Numbered from the stretch's first letter, positions 42,365-50,291 are shown. The stretch: DNA of 64,000 nucleotides from JAIBBD01 sp041390685 (GCA_041390685.1 JAWKPL010000001.1:682001-746000); one strand, 5' to 3'. Translations and numbers: made by a program. Notes: generated by a model not told the origin, from the sequence alone.

Positions 42365-43426
42365 CTAGAGCGCACCTCGGACATCGTCGAGGAGTTCGCG
42401 CAGTTCGACGGGGGCGGCGACATCAAGCTGTGAGTAGGTGCAATCCGCAGGGGGCTTGTCCGGGCGCCAGCGCTGGAACGTCGTGCCGTGGCGGAACCGG
42501 TCGCCCTGGAGGTGGTCGAACGAGACCTCACAGACAAGCTCGGGGCGCAAGCGGTTCCAGGCCACGTCCTTCCCGGACGACCAGCGGCTGGGCGATCCGG
42601 GCGTGCGCCCGCCGCCAAAACCGTCTGAGTCGTCCTCGGTACGGTAGGGCGCGAGCAGCGCCGTCAACTCGCGCTTCCTGGCCATCGTGAAGCTCGAGGT
42701 ATGGCCGACGTGATGGAGCACGCCGGCGTCGTCGTACAGGCCGAGGAGCAGCGAGCCGACCGCCTCGCCCTCGTGCTTCGTCTGCCACCGGAAGCCGGCG
42801 ACCACGCAGTCGGCGCTGCGCAGGTGCTTGATCTTGAGCATCGCGCGGACGCCGGGCTGGTAGCGGTCGGCGAGCCGCTTGGCGATCACGCCGTCGAAGC
42901 CGGCGCCCTCGAAGCGCTCGAACCAGTCCTGCGCGAGCACGCGGTCGTCGGTCGCGGGCGTCAGGATGAAGGGCGGTTCGGCGCCCTCCGTCGCCGCGAG
43001 GAGACGGCGGTGGCGCTCCTCGAACGGATGGTCCCGCAGGTCTTCGTCGCCCTCCGCGAGGAGGTCAAAGGCGACGAAGGTCGCCGGGATCTCGGCAGAC
43101 AGCTTGCGGATGCGCGACTCCGCCGGGTGGATGCGCATCTGGAGGAGGCCGAAGTCGAGGCCGGACGCGCCCATCACCACCACCTCGCCGTCGAGGATGA
43201 GCGGGGCGGCGAGCGCCTCGCGGAGCCCATTGACCAGCTCCGGGAAGTACCGGCCCATCGGTTTCAGATCGCGGCTCTGGAGGTAGACCTCCTCCCCGTC
43301 GAAGTAGACGAGGGTGCGGAAGCCGTCCCACTTCGGCTCGTAGAGCCAGCCGCCGCCGTCGGGAATGGCGTCGGCGTTCTTTGCGAGCATCGGCTCGAGG
43401 GGCGGCTGGAAGGCCAGCGGGCTCAC
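42365..43426 (-). CDS. ATP-dependent DNA ligase, LigD ligase-domain type
   Basis: 353 residues from GTG 43426, whose GTGA overlaps the stop of the PHP gene upstream. Nucleotidyltransferase motifs: I YEPKWDGFR (AMP-linked Lys), III/IIIa DGEVVVM and ATFVAFDLLA, IV GFDGVIAKR, V MLKIKH, then an OB domain ending FDHLQGDRFRHGTTFQRWRPDKPPADC. This is a stand-alone LigD ligase part or LigB/C-type ligase. It seals nicks and, with Ku, double-strand breaks; no ku gene is in the window. Convergent with the hydrolase. Confidence 0.92.
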   Translation of the reverse strand: MSPLAFQPPLEPMLAKNADAIPDGGGWLYEPKWDGFRTLVYFDGEEVYLQSRDLKPMGRYFPELVNGLREALAAPLILDGEVVVMGASGLDFGLLQMRIHPAESRIRKLSAEIPATFVAFDLLAEGDEDLRDHPFEERHRRLLAATEGAEPPFILTPATDDRVLAQDWFERFEGAGFDGVIAKRLADRYQPGVRAMLKIKHLRSADCVVAGFRWQTKHEGEAVGSLLLGLYDDAGVLHHVGHTSSFTMARKRELTALLAPYRTEDDSDGFGGGRTPGSPSRWSSGKDVAWNRLRPELVCEVSFDHLQGDRFRHGTTFQRWRPDKPPADCTYSQLDVAAPVELRELLDDVRGAL

Positions 43427-44490
43427 GAGGAGCCTCGTGACGGCGCGGGCGCGGACTCGTGGGAACTGGTCCAGGCGAGCACCCGCTCTGCCGGCCACGT
43501 CGTCACAATGTGCTCGGGTGGCACGCCCACCTCGACAGCGCGGTCGGCGCCGGCGATCTTCCACGCGAGCTGGCCGGGCGCGTGCGCGTCGCTGTCGAGG
43601 GAGAAGACGCATCCCGCCTCGAGGGCCTGAGTCATGAGCCGGCGCGGCGGGTCGAGGCGCTCCGGTAGCGAATTGATCTCGACTGCCTTCCCGAACCGCG
43701 CGCACGCCGCGAACACCTCAGCAGCGTCGAACGCGGACTCGGGGCGCTCGCGGCGGCCCGTGCGCATGCGGCCGGTGCAGTGCCCGAGCACGTCGAGGTG
43801 CGGGTTGGCGATCGCAGCGATCATGCGGGCGGTCATCGGCTGGTGCTCCATCCGTAAGAGACTGTGCACGCTGCCGACAACCACGTCGAGACGGCTGAGC
43901 AGTTCGTCCTCCTGGTCGAGCGCGCCGTCCACGAGGATGTCGCACTCGATGCCGGTCAGGATACGGAAGGGCGCGAGCTCCTCGTTCAGACGCGCGACGA
44001 CATCGAGCTGTTCCCGCAAACGGTCGGGCGACAGGCCGCGGGCGACTCGCAGCGAGGGGGAGTGGTCGGTGAGCACGATGTACTCGTGGCCGAGGTCGAT
44101 GGCGGCTTCGGCCATGTCGCGGATACTCGCGCCGCCGTCGGACCAGTTCGAGTGGACGTGGCAGTCGCCTCGGAGGGCCGTGAACAGCGCATCGCCGGGG
44201 CGCTTTGGTCTCTCGGCGTGCTCGCGCTCAAGGCGTTCGAGGTACGCGGGGACATTGCCGGCGAGTGCTTCGAGGACAACGCGTTCGGTGGAACCGCCAA
44301 GGCCCGGCAGCTGACGCAGCGTCCCCGCGTCGGCGCGGTCGCGCAGCTCCTCGGGAGTGAGGGCAGCGATGGCGTCGGCTGCGCGCCGGAAGGCGGACGC
44401 GCGGTAGGAGGACTCGCCCGCGTACTCGAGCAGGTAGGCGATGCGACGGAGGGCGGCGACAGGGCTGAGGGGCCTCGACGGGGTGGGCAT
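43423..44490 (-). CDS. PHP-domain phosphoesterase with N-terminal helix-hairpin-helix (PolX C-half-like)
   Basis: 355 residues from ATG 44490; the longer frame to 44640 adds unrelated sequence. Residues 1-95 are a HhH DNA-binding region (AGESSYRASAFRRAADAI..., LRQLPGLGGSTERVVLEAL). The rest is a complete PHP domain: DCHVHSNWSDG, VLTDHSP, GIECDIL, VVGSVHSLL, NPHLDVLGHCTG, VEINS and SLDSDAHAPG, with all metal ligands. It lacks the polymerase half of PolX. PHP of PolX has 3'-5' exonuclease or phosphatase activity. Translation is coupled to the DNA ligase. Confidence 0.88.
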   Translation of the reverse strand: MPTPSRPLSPVAALRRIAYLLEYAGESSYRASAFRRAADAIAALTPEELRDRADAGTLRQLPGLGGSTERVVLEALAGNVPAYLERLEREHAERPKRPGDALFTALRGDCHVHSNWSDGGASIRDMAEAAIDLGHEYIVLTDHSPSLRVARGLSPDRLREQLDVVARLNEELAPFRILTGIECDILVDGALDQEDELLSRLDVVVGSVHSLLRMEHQPMTARMIAAIANPHLDVLGHCTGRMRTGRRERPESAFDAAEVFAACARFGKAVEINSLPERLDPPRRLMTQALEAGCVFSLDSDAHAPGQLAWKIAGADRAVEVGVPPEHIVTTWPAERVLAWTSSHESAPAPSRGSS

Positions 44491-44630
44491 GCGGCCATTG
44501 TCGCCGATGGCGCATCCCGCACGCGCCCGCCGGCAGGCGGCGTTTGCGAGCTGGATCGCGGCACGAGTTGTGGATATCTCGACGGTGCTCGCGGCACGTC
44601 CCTGGAGCGCTGCTCCCCTACGCTGAAGGC

Positions 44631-47318
44631 GTGCAACCACCGACGAGCATCGAATGGTATGCGCGCGACCTCGCGAGTATCGCGGGGGAGCTCGACACCG
44701 ATGAGGCTGGCCTCAGCGAGGACGAGGCTGCGCGCCGGCTGGAGGCACACGGCCCGAACCGCATCGAGGAGGCGCCTCCTCCGCCCGCTCTTACCGTGCT
44801 GCTGCGGCAGTTCGCCAGTCCCGTCATCTTCATCCTCGGCATCGCTTGCGCTGTCACGCTGGCGCTTGGCGAGTACATCGATGCCGGGGTGATCGCGGCG
44901 GTGCTCGCCCTGAACGCGAGCATCGGGTTTCTACAGGAGCGCCAGGCAGAACGCTCGGTGCGGGCCTTAATGGTGTTGCTCTCACCTCACGCCCGAGTCT
45001 TGCGAGGCGGGCGCGAGTGGGAGGTCGACAGCGCGACGGTCGTGCCTGGCGACGTGGTGTTGCTCGAGTCAGGCGTGAAGGTCCCCGCGGACGTCCGGCT
45101 GTTCAGCGCCGTCGGGCTGAGCGTCGATGAGTCGCTGCTGACCGGCGAATCCGAGCCGGTGGCGAAGCACGCAGGGGACATCGAGGGACAGATCGTGGTG
45201 GCCGACCGGGCCAACATCGCCCACGCCGGCAGCATCGTGACGCGCGGTCGAGGGCGCGGCTGGGTGGTCTCGACCGGGATGGCCACCGAGCTCGGCAGGA
45301 TCGCCGACGAGGTGCGGCGGAGCGCGGCGCCGCGGACGCCGCTGCAGGTCCGCCTGAACCGCCTCGCGCGCACGATCGCGCTGGCGGTGGCGGTCGCGGC
45401 GGCCACCTCGTTCGTGCTCGGCGTGGCGCTGGGGGAAAGCGCGAGCGAGATGTTCGTCGTCGCCGTTGCGCTCTCCGTCGCCGTCGTCCCGGAAGGGCTG
45501 CCGATCGCGTTCACGATCACGTTCGCGCGCGGCGTGCGCCAGATGGCGAGCCGTAACGCCATCGTGCGCCGGCTCGCCGCGGTCGAGACCCTCGGCAGCA
45601 CTACCGTCATCGGCTCCGACAAGACGGGCACCCTGACCGAGAACCGCATGACCGTGCGCTCGATTTACGCCGGCGGCCAGTACTTCGAGGGCGACCGGCA
45701 CGCCGGCCTCGACCACCCGGGCGGGATCGACCTCGCCGAGCACCGGCCGCTGTACCTCACGTTGCTGGCGGGAGCGCTGGCGAACGAGGCGGATGCGTTC
45801 CGCACGGAGTCGGGCATCGAATCCCAGGGCGACCCCACCGAGGTCGCCCTGCTCGCCTCGGCGATGGCGTGGAGCATCGAGCCGTCCGAGGCGCGCGAGC
45901 GATACGCCCCGGTGGACGAGCGCCCGTTCGAGCCGGAGCAGCGCTACTCGGCGACGCTGCGCCTGCACGACGAGACGCTGCTGCAGTTCGTGAAGGGTGC
46001 ACCCGAGCGCGTAGTGGGAATGTGCGACCTCGTGGCGGTGGATGGCCACGTGGCCGAGCCGATTGACCGGGGCGCACTGGTCGCGGTCGCCGATGAGATG
46101 GCCGGACAGGGTCTGCGCGTGCTTGGCATGGCTTACCGCGAGCTGCCGGCGCGCGCCGAGTTCGACGAGGAGCCAGCCGGCCTGACGTTTCTGGGCTTCC
46201 AGGGGAGCCTCGACCCACCTCGGGAGGCGGTCGCCGACGCCATCGCCGCGTGCCATGCGGCGGGCATCCGCGTGGTCATGATCACGGGCGACCACGCGGT
46301 CACGGCGGGGGCGATCGCACGCGAGATCGGCATACCCGCGCGACGTGAGACGGTGCTGACGGGCGCCGCGCTCGCCGAGATGTCAGCCGACGAGTTGCTG
46401 CACAACCTCCGCTCGGCAAACGTCTTCGCCCGTGTGGCGCCGGAGCAGAAGCTGCTGATCGTCGAGCGCCTGCGCGCGGCGGGCGAGGTCGTAGCGGTCA
46501 CCGGCGACGGCGTGAACGACGCACCAGCACTGCGCGCCGCGGACATCGGCGTGGCCATGGGCCGGGGTGGCACGGACGTGGCCCGCGAGGCTGCGGACAT
46601 GGTCCTTGCTGACGACAACTTCACGAGCATCGAGGCGGCGGTCGAAGAGGGTCGGATCACGTTCGACAATATTCGCAAGGTCACGTTCTTCCTCGTGTCG
46701 ACGGGGGCAGCGACGGCGGTCACGATCACGGCGGCGATCGCGCTCGGCTGGCCCGTCCCGCTGGTGGCTGCGCAACTGCTGTGGCTCAACCTGGTGACCA
46801 ACGGGCTGCAGGACATCGCGCTGGCGTTCGAGCCCGGCGAGCCGGGTCTGATGCGGCGCCGTCCGCGGCCTCGAGCCGAAGGCATCCTGTCGCGTGTGCT
46901 GTGGGAGCGGGTGGGGATTACCGGCGTGGTTGCGGGCGTGGGCGCGCTGGTGCTGTTCCGCTACGAGCTCGACGCGTCGGGGTCGCTGGAGCGGGCCCAG
47001 ACGGCGGCGCTGACGACGATGGTGCTCTTCCAGATGTTCCAGGTGGGCAACGCGCGGTCGGAGACGCTGTCGGTGCTCCGGAAGAGCCCGTTCTCGAACC
47101 CGTTCCTGTTCGCGGCGACGGCGGCAGCGCTCGGCGTGCACGTCCTGTCGCTCCATGTACCGCCAACGCAGTACGTGCTCCGCGTCGAGCCACTCGGGCT
47201 AGACGCGTGGGTGCGGGCCGGCCTCGTGGCGTCGACGCTGATCGTCGTCATGGAGGCGCACAAGTTGCTACGGGGGGGCCGTGCGGCGTACTGGCCATCG
47301 GGACGCCACGCCTCGTAG
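44631..47318 (+). CDS. P-type cation-transporting ATPase (P2-like)
   Basis: 895 residues from GTG 44631. A TACGCT box lies exactly 6 nt before this GTG, and no ribosome site is seen, so a leaderless start is likely; the frame is open to 44544. Motifs: cation ATPase N-terminal domain (WYARDLASIAGELDTDEAGL), TGES, PEGLPIAFT in helix 4, phosphorylated Asp in SDKTGTLTEN, KGAPERV, TGDGVNDAPALRAADIGVAMG and the helix-6 block LLWLNLVTNGLQDIALAFEP. The D-to-N change in that last block leaves Ca2+ versus monovalent cation export undecided. Ten helices. Confidence 0.92.
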   Translation: MQPPTSIEWYARDLASIAGELDTDEAGLSEDEAARRLEAHGPNRIEEAPPPPALTVLLRQFASPVIFILGIACAVTLALGEYIDAGVIAAVLALNASIGFLQERQAERSVRALMVLLSPHARVLRGGREWEVDSATVVPGDVVLLESGVKVPADVRLFSAVGLSVDESLLTGESEPVAKHAGDIEGQIVVADRANIAHAGSIVTRGRGRGWVVSTGMATELGRIADEVRRSAAPRTPLQVRLNRLARTIALAVAVAAATSFVLGVALGESASEMFVVAVALSVAVVPEGLPIAFTITFARGVRQMASRNAIVRRLAAVETLGSTTVIGSDKTGTLTENRMTVRSIYAGGQYFEGDRHAGLDHPGGIDLAEHRPLYLTLLAGALANEADAFRTESGIESQGDPTEVALLASAMAWSIEPSEARERYAPVDERPFEPEQRYSATLRLHDETLLQFVKGAPERVVGMCDLVAVDGHVAEPIDRGALVAVADEMAGQGLRVLGMAYRELPARAEFDEEPAGLTFLGFQGSLDPPREAVADAIAACHAAGIRVVMITGDHAVTAGAIAREIGIPARRETVLTGAALAEMSADELLHNLRSANVFARVAPEQKLLIVERLRAAGEVVAVTGDGVNDAPALRAADIGVAMGRGGTDVAREAADMVLADDNFTSIEAAVEEGRITFDNIRKVTFFLVSTGAATAVTITAAIALGWPVPLVAAQLLWLNLVTNGLQDIALAFEPGEPGLMRRRPRPRAEGILSRVLWERVGITGVVAGVGALVLFRYELDASGSLERAQTAALTTMVLFQMFQVGNARSETLSVLRKSPFSNPFLFAATAAALGVHVLSLHVPPTQYVLRVEPLGLDAWVRAGLVASTLIVVMEAHKLLRGGRAAYWPSGRHAS

Positions 47319-47353
47319 GCGGCGCCCCGTCCGGGCCGGAAAACCGGGCCGAC

Positions 47354-47541
47354 TAGTTCGGGGCGAGCGAGGTGGGTGCCGGCTGGCCGAAGGGAATCGC
47401 CGCCAGCTCACGAGCCGCCTCGGAGACGCCGTTCTTGATGGCGTCCTCGATGACGCCGGCGACCACATCGATGTCCGACTCGTTGTTGTAGACGTCCAAC
47501 GTCAGGCGGACGCAGTTCGTCTCGGCGGCGGCGCGGCAGAC
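47354..47541 (-). pseudogene. 3'-terminal fragment of a class V aminotransferase gene (duplicate)
   Basis: Encodes only the last ~62 residues of an aminotransferase (VCRAAAETNCVRLTL to the stop at 47354). It matches the end of the intact gene at 51615-52883 with about 90% DNA identity, including a stretch of ~70 identical nt. The 5' part is missing; homology stops at about 47541, where the PadR region begins. It marks the left edge of the inserted island. The frame happens to stay open upstream but that part is unrelated. Confidence 0.88.
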
Positions 47542-47565
47542 CAGAGTTGCGGTGGACGCCCTTCG

Positions 47566-47594
47566 TTGACGTCCCCGGTGGATGCGGTGATAGT
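47566..47594 (+). promoter_or_regulatory. Predicted padR promoter
   Basis: TTGACG at 47566-47571, a 17-nt spacer and GATAGT at 47589-47594. The palindromic operator at 47606-47624 lies just downstream, where a bound repressor would block transcription. Confidence 0.45.
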
Positions 47595-47605
47595 TCGTTA
47601 TCTGA

Positions 47606-47624
47606 TATATCGTAACTCGATATA
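47606..47624. promoter_or_regulatory. Palindromic PadR operator
   Basis: Perfect 7-bp arms TATATCG / CGATATA around TAACT, directly before the AAGGAG ribosome site and ATG 47635. AT-rich palindromes of the type ATATCG..CGATAT are typical autoregulatory sites of PadR proteins. Autorepression is inferred. Confidence 0.7.
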
Positions 47625-47634
47625 AGGAGCGCTC

Positions 47635-47973
47635 ATGAGTAGAAGACCGGGGCGGCCATCGGAAGCCGGGTTTCAAGTCTTGATGACACTGAGCGAGGGC
47701 GAGCGCCATGGTTACGCGATCATGCGCGAGCTGGCAGTGGGCGGCGTACGGATGGGCCCCGGAACCCTGTACGGCGCTGTGAAGCGCCTCATTGAGCAGC
47801 ATTGGATCGAGGAGGTCGCAACCGGTGACTCAGACCCGCGTCGACGGACGTACCGACTGACGGATTCCGGTCGCGCCGTGCTCCGCTCGGAAGCCGAGCG
47901 CCTTGCATTGATGGTGGACTACGCGACCCGCACAGGGGCGTTGCCGTCGAAGGACGGCGGCGTATCCGCGTGA
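47635..47973 (+). CDS. PadR-family transcriptional regulator
   Basis: 112 residues from ATG 47635 with AAGGAG at 47624-47629. The winged helix is FQVLMTLSEGERHGYAIMREL, then GPGTLYGAVKRLIEQHWIEEV and RRRTYRLTDSGRAVLRSEAERL. It is a PadR-s2 type protein without a long C-terminal helix domain. Its stop overlaps the GTG of the next gene (GTGA), the usual arrangement with a membrane partner gene. It probably senses a small hydrophobic ligand and controls its own operon. Confidence 0.9.
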   Translation: MSRRPGRPSEAGFQVLMTLSEGERHGYAIMRELAVGGVRMGPGTLYGAVKRLIEQHWIEEVATGDSDPRRRTYRLTDSGRAVLRSEAERLALMVDYATRTGALPSKDGGVSA

Positions 47974-48302
47974 GCCGTCTGCTAGTACCCGTCTATCGAG
48001 CACTGCTCAGGGCGCGCCCTCGCTCGTTTCGGGAGGAGTACGGCGAACCGATGGTCGAGGCGTTCGACGAACTTCGTCGCACGTCCATCCGATCGACGGA
48101 CAAGCTCTCGGTCGGGAGGCTGGTTATGCGTGACTTCGCGGTAACGATGTTGGCAATTATAGACTTGACACACCTGCACGTCCGTTCTAGTATAGCAGCT
48201 AGAACGGGGGCCGACGATGGCCGACAAGCTTTCCTTCATGGCCGTACTGAACATGAGCACCGACGAGTGCTTGAAGTTCTTGGAGACTCAGCGCTGGCCT
48301 GA
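47970..48302 (+). pseudogene. Membrane-partner gene of padR, truncated by transposase insertion
   Basis: The frame begins at GTG 47970, overlapping the padR stop by 4 nt. The first ~57 residues (SRLLVPVYRALLRARPRSFREEYGEPMVEAFDELRR) are the conserved N-terminus of the permease-prefix proteins that follow PadR genes. From about 48150 the frame enters the transposase promoter region and the transposase gene itself, and no membrane helices follow. It is therefore the 5' stump of a longer gene; the exact junction cannot be fixed. Confidence 0.7.
48165..48193 (+). promoter_or_regulatory. Transposase promoter with overlapping inverted repeat
   Basis: TTGACA (48165-48170), 17-nt spacer, TAGTAT (48188-48193): the best sigma-70 promoter in the window. 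A perfect 9-bp inverted repeat, CCGTTCTAG (48182-48190) and CTAGAACGG (48199-48207), overlaps the -10 and early transcript. It could be a repressor site or an RNA hairpin limiting transposase synthesis. Confidence 0.65.
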
Positions 48303-49101
48303 CGGGATCGCGTGTCCTGACTGCGGGACGCTCGACCCGTACCGCATCGAGCGCAAGAAGCCGAGCAAGAACGGCGTGCGGTTCCTGTGGAAGTGCCGTG
48401 GTTGCAAGCGCCAGTTCACTGCCACGGTCGGCACGATCTTCGAGGGGTCGCACATCCCACTGAACAAGTGGTTCGCGGCGATATGGCTGATGACCGCCTC
48501 GAAGAAGGGCATCAGCGCCCACCAGATACACCGTCAGTTGGACGTGACCTACAAGAGCGCGTGGTTCCTCATGCACCGCATCCGGTCGGCCATGAAGGAA
48601 GGTGGCTCCCCTTTCCTCGCTGGCGTGGTTGAAGCGGACGAAACCTACGTCGGCGGTCGCTACGCGCGGTCGCCTCGGGCGAAGCGCATGGGCGCGATCC
48701 CTGGCCACCCCGGCGCGAAGTCCAACAAGGTCGCCGTGTTCGGCATGTTGGAGCGTGGCGGGCGCGTCCGCACCGAGGCCGTGCCGAACGTTGCGGGCAA
48801 GACGCTGGAAGGCGTCATGTTCCGGCACATGGACATAGGGCAGTCGCACCTCATCACGGACGAGTACAAGGCGTACGACCGGATACGGCAGCACGTCCCC
48901 CACGACGTGATCCGCCACGCCTCCGAGTACGTGCGCGGCGAGATTCACACGAACGGGATCGAGAACTACTGGTCAGTCTTGAAGCGTGGCCTGTACGGGA
49001 CGTACCAGCACGTGGATCGCGGCTACCTCGGGCAGTACCTCGACGAGTTCAGCTTCCGGTTCAATCGTCGGAAGGTGTCGGACGGGGGGAGCGGTTCCTG
49101 A
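48217..49101 (+). CDS. IS1595-family transposase
   Basis: 294 residues. The N-terminal zinc ribbon has CPDCGTLD and CRGCKRQF. The ISXO2-like DDE domain has VVEADETYVGGRY (first Asp), HLITDEYKAYD (second Asp) and EIHTNGIENYWSVLKRGLYGTY (N/E pair), then YLGQYLDEFSFRFNRR. Relatives continue ~20 residues beyond FNRRK; here the end is VSDGGSGS, suggesting C-terminal replacement. It catalyses cut-and-paste or copy transposition. It interrupts the padR partner gene. Confidence 0.92.
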   Translation: MADKLSFMAVLNMSTDECLKFLETQRWPDGIACPDCGTLDPYRIERKKPSKNGVRFLWKCRGCKRQFTATVGTIFEGSHIPLNKWFAAIWLMTASKKGISAHQIHRQLDVTYKSAWFLMHRIRSAMKEGGSPFLAGVVEADETYVGGRYARSPRAKRMGAIPGHPGAKSNKVAVFGMLERGGRVRTEAVPNVAGKTLEGVMFRHMDIGQSHLITDEYKAYDRIRQHVPHDVIRHASEYVRGEIHTNGIENYWSVLKRGLYGTYQHVDRGYLGQYLDEFSFRFNRRKVSDGGSGS

Positions 49102-49254
49102 GTCTGGTTCAGGAGTCGGCTGCTCATCCTCGGGTTCGCTGGTACTTCCGCGACGGGCCTTCCCCTGAGGCTTGACGCGGGAGAGCCAGCGGATCGCCTC
49201 CTCGAAGCTGAGGGGGGCGAGGCTGACAGGCTTCTCGAGGTCCTCGCGGGTCAT
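48973..49254 (-). CDS. Possible small protein antisense to the transposase 3' end
   Basis: 93 residues from ATG 49254. The N-terminal half (MTREDLEKPVSLAPLSFEEAIRWLSRVKP) looks like real, acidic coding sequence and resembles small proteins often found beside transposases. The second half (from about 49100) runs antisense to the transposase and is less convincing. A GAGG ribosome-like site is not evident. It may be a remnant or a short regulatory protein. Weak call. Confidence 0.4.
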   Translation of the reverse strand: MTREDLEKPVSLAPLSFEEAIRWLSRVKPQGKARRGSTSEPEDEQPTPEPDSGTAPPVRHLPTIEPEAELVEVLPEVAAIHVLVRPVQATLQD

Positions 49255-49274
49255 GCCTCCATGATAGCGCTGTC

Positions 49275-49307
49275 GCGATACGTTTCACCCGCTCAGGTAC
49301 GTATCGC
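49275..49307. promoter_or_regulatory. Inverted repeat upstream of the predicted small RNA
   Basis: Perfect 9-bp arms GCGATACGT (49275-49283) and ACGTATCGC (49299-49307) with a 15-nt spacer, ending 11 bp before the -35 box at 49318. The position suggests an operator or a recombination site. No known motif matched. Confidence 0.45.
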
Positions 49308-49317
49308 TACAAAGGGG

Positions 49318-49346
49318 TTGACGCACATGCGTTCGGTGTGTAATAT
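49318..49346 (+). promoter_or_regulatory. Promoter of the predicted small RNA
   Basis: TTGACG (49318-49323), exactly 17 nt, TAATAT (49341-49346). Transcription would begin near 49353, just before two hairpins, the second terminator-like. No coding frame follows on this strand before the convergent DUF3800 gene. Confidence 0.6.
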
Positions 49347-49352
49347 AACACG

Positions 49353-49415
49353 TGGATGGTTCGTGTAGAACCAGCGTGGAGAGGGGCAAGCCTTCGGGTT
49401 TGCCCCTGTTCATTT
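49353..49415 (+). ncRNA. Predicted ~60-nt structured small RNA facing the DUF3800 gene
   Basis: After the promoter come two hairpins: TGGTTC-GTGTA-GAACCA (49357-49373) and AGGGGCAAGCC-TTC-GGGTTTGCCCCT (49382-49407, one G-U pair), then TGTTCATTTC, a plausible intrinsic end. It begins in the space left of the DUF3800 gene and is transcribed toward it, ending at its stop codon. Structured RNA motifs have been described beside DUF3800 genes; this may be one. Alternatively the second hairpin is only the shared terminator of DUF3800. Confidence 0.55.
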
Positions 49416-50189
49416 CTAGTTCAGCAGCACACGTCCGTACTGCCCCATGATCTTGCTCTCAAGCGCGTCATTTAGTCGTTTCGAGAACGCACTTAGCTGA
49501 GCGTGCATCGGTCTGCCATTTCTTTCTACGATGTCCATTTTCTGCGGATAGGCGATGAGATCAGCCAACTGCAATCCAGCAACGTTGTGGTCTTTACGCC
49601 GAAAGTCGATCACCTCAGGATACGTCGCTCGCACCTCAGCTCCAGTCCGCCGCTCGTCACCAAGATTGCGGAAAAGTTCATAGTCATTCCTGAGCTGCGA
49701 GTCTTCTCGCTTTCCTCGTGCCTCTGCCATTACGCCAACTGACTGACCTTGACGATAGTACACCTGTAGTCCGCGAACGCGATTCAGTAACGCGCGCATA
49801 GAGTATTCGTACGGATTGAATGATGATGTTGAGTACGTTTCGAAGTGAGTCTTCTTGTCGATTACTACGGTATATACAAGGAAATCATGCGACTCGATAA
49901 ACGAGATAAGGTCATCACACCAGCGCTGATTGTTACCCGGATCGCGCAGCCGCCAAAATGGCCCGCGATGGCGCACAATCTGTGATCGCACAAGCACTGG
50001 TGGCTTGTCGGCATCGTAAGTGAAGTGGGCGCGCTTGAGTTCCTCCAGCGCTGGCTGCAATTTCTCGTCGTAGCTTTGTCGTGGGACTAGTACGCCTGTC
50101 AGCCCGAGATAACGCTTCTCTAAATTGGTCAGATCACGATAAGTGTGATCGCCGGACTCGTCGAGATACAGTCGATACGGCGTTGCCAT
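49416..50189 (-). CDS. DUF3800 domain protein
   Basis: 257 residues from ATG 50189, with GGGGGAG 9 nt upstream. DUF3800 hallmarks: RLYLDESGDHTY at the N-terminus with the acidic pair, FLVYTVVIDKKTHFE in the middle, and VAGLQLADLIAYPQKM near the C-terminus, consistent with an RNase H-like fold and a possible metal-dependent nuclease. The family is common in defence and mobile regions. It lies in AT-richer DNA opposite a predicted small RNA. Codon use is clearly different from its neighbours, supporting recent transfer. Confidence 0.9.
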   Translation of the reverse strand: MATPYRLYLDESGDHTYRDLTNLEKRYLGLTGVLVPRQSYDEKLQPALEELKRAHFTYDADKPPVLVRSQIVRHRGPFWRLRDPGNNQRWCDDLISFIESHDFLVYTVVIDKKTHFETYSTSSFNPYEYSMRALLNRVRGLQVYYRQGQSVGVMAEARGKREDSQLRNDYELFRNLGDERRTGAEVRATYPEVIDFRRKDHNVAGLQLADLIAYPQKMDIVERNGRPMHAQLSAFSKRLNDALESKIMGQYGRVLLN

Positions 50190-50291
50190 CGCCCACTCCC
50201 CCACCCGTACACGAGCTGGGAGATCCTACAACGGATTTACGAGCGACGCCACAACCGTTATGCTCCCGCCCGGAGTGGAGGGAGTGCCTCA

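Larger units (their letters stand above)
48150..49101 (+). mobile_element. IS1595-family insertion sequence, ends not resolved
   Basis: A transposase gene with its own promoter interrupts the padR partner gene. The left end probably lies near the AT-rich stretch TTGGCAATTATAGACTTGACA at 48150. No matching inverted copy of this stretch was found within ~300 bp beyond the transposase, and the transposase C-terminus looks shortened. The right end may thus be lost, and the element may be immobile. Confidence 0.65.

Noticed and set aside
47354..47802. Complete 149-residue minus-strand gene
   Set aside because: Only the last ~62 codons match an aminotransferase; the upstream part is antisense to padR and unrelated, so it is a fragment.
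49353..49415. tRNA-like reading of the hairpins with GGTTCG
   Set aside because: Only two hairpins, no acceptor stem or anticodon arm, and far too short for a tRNA.
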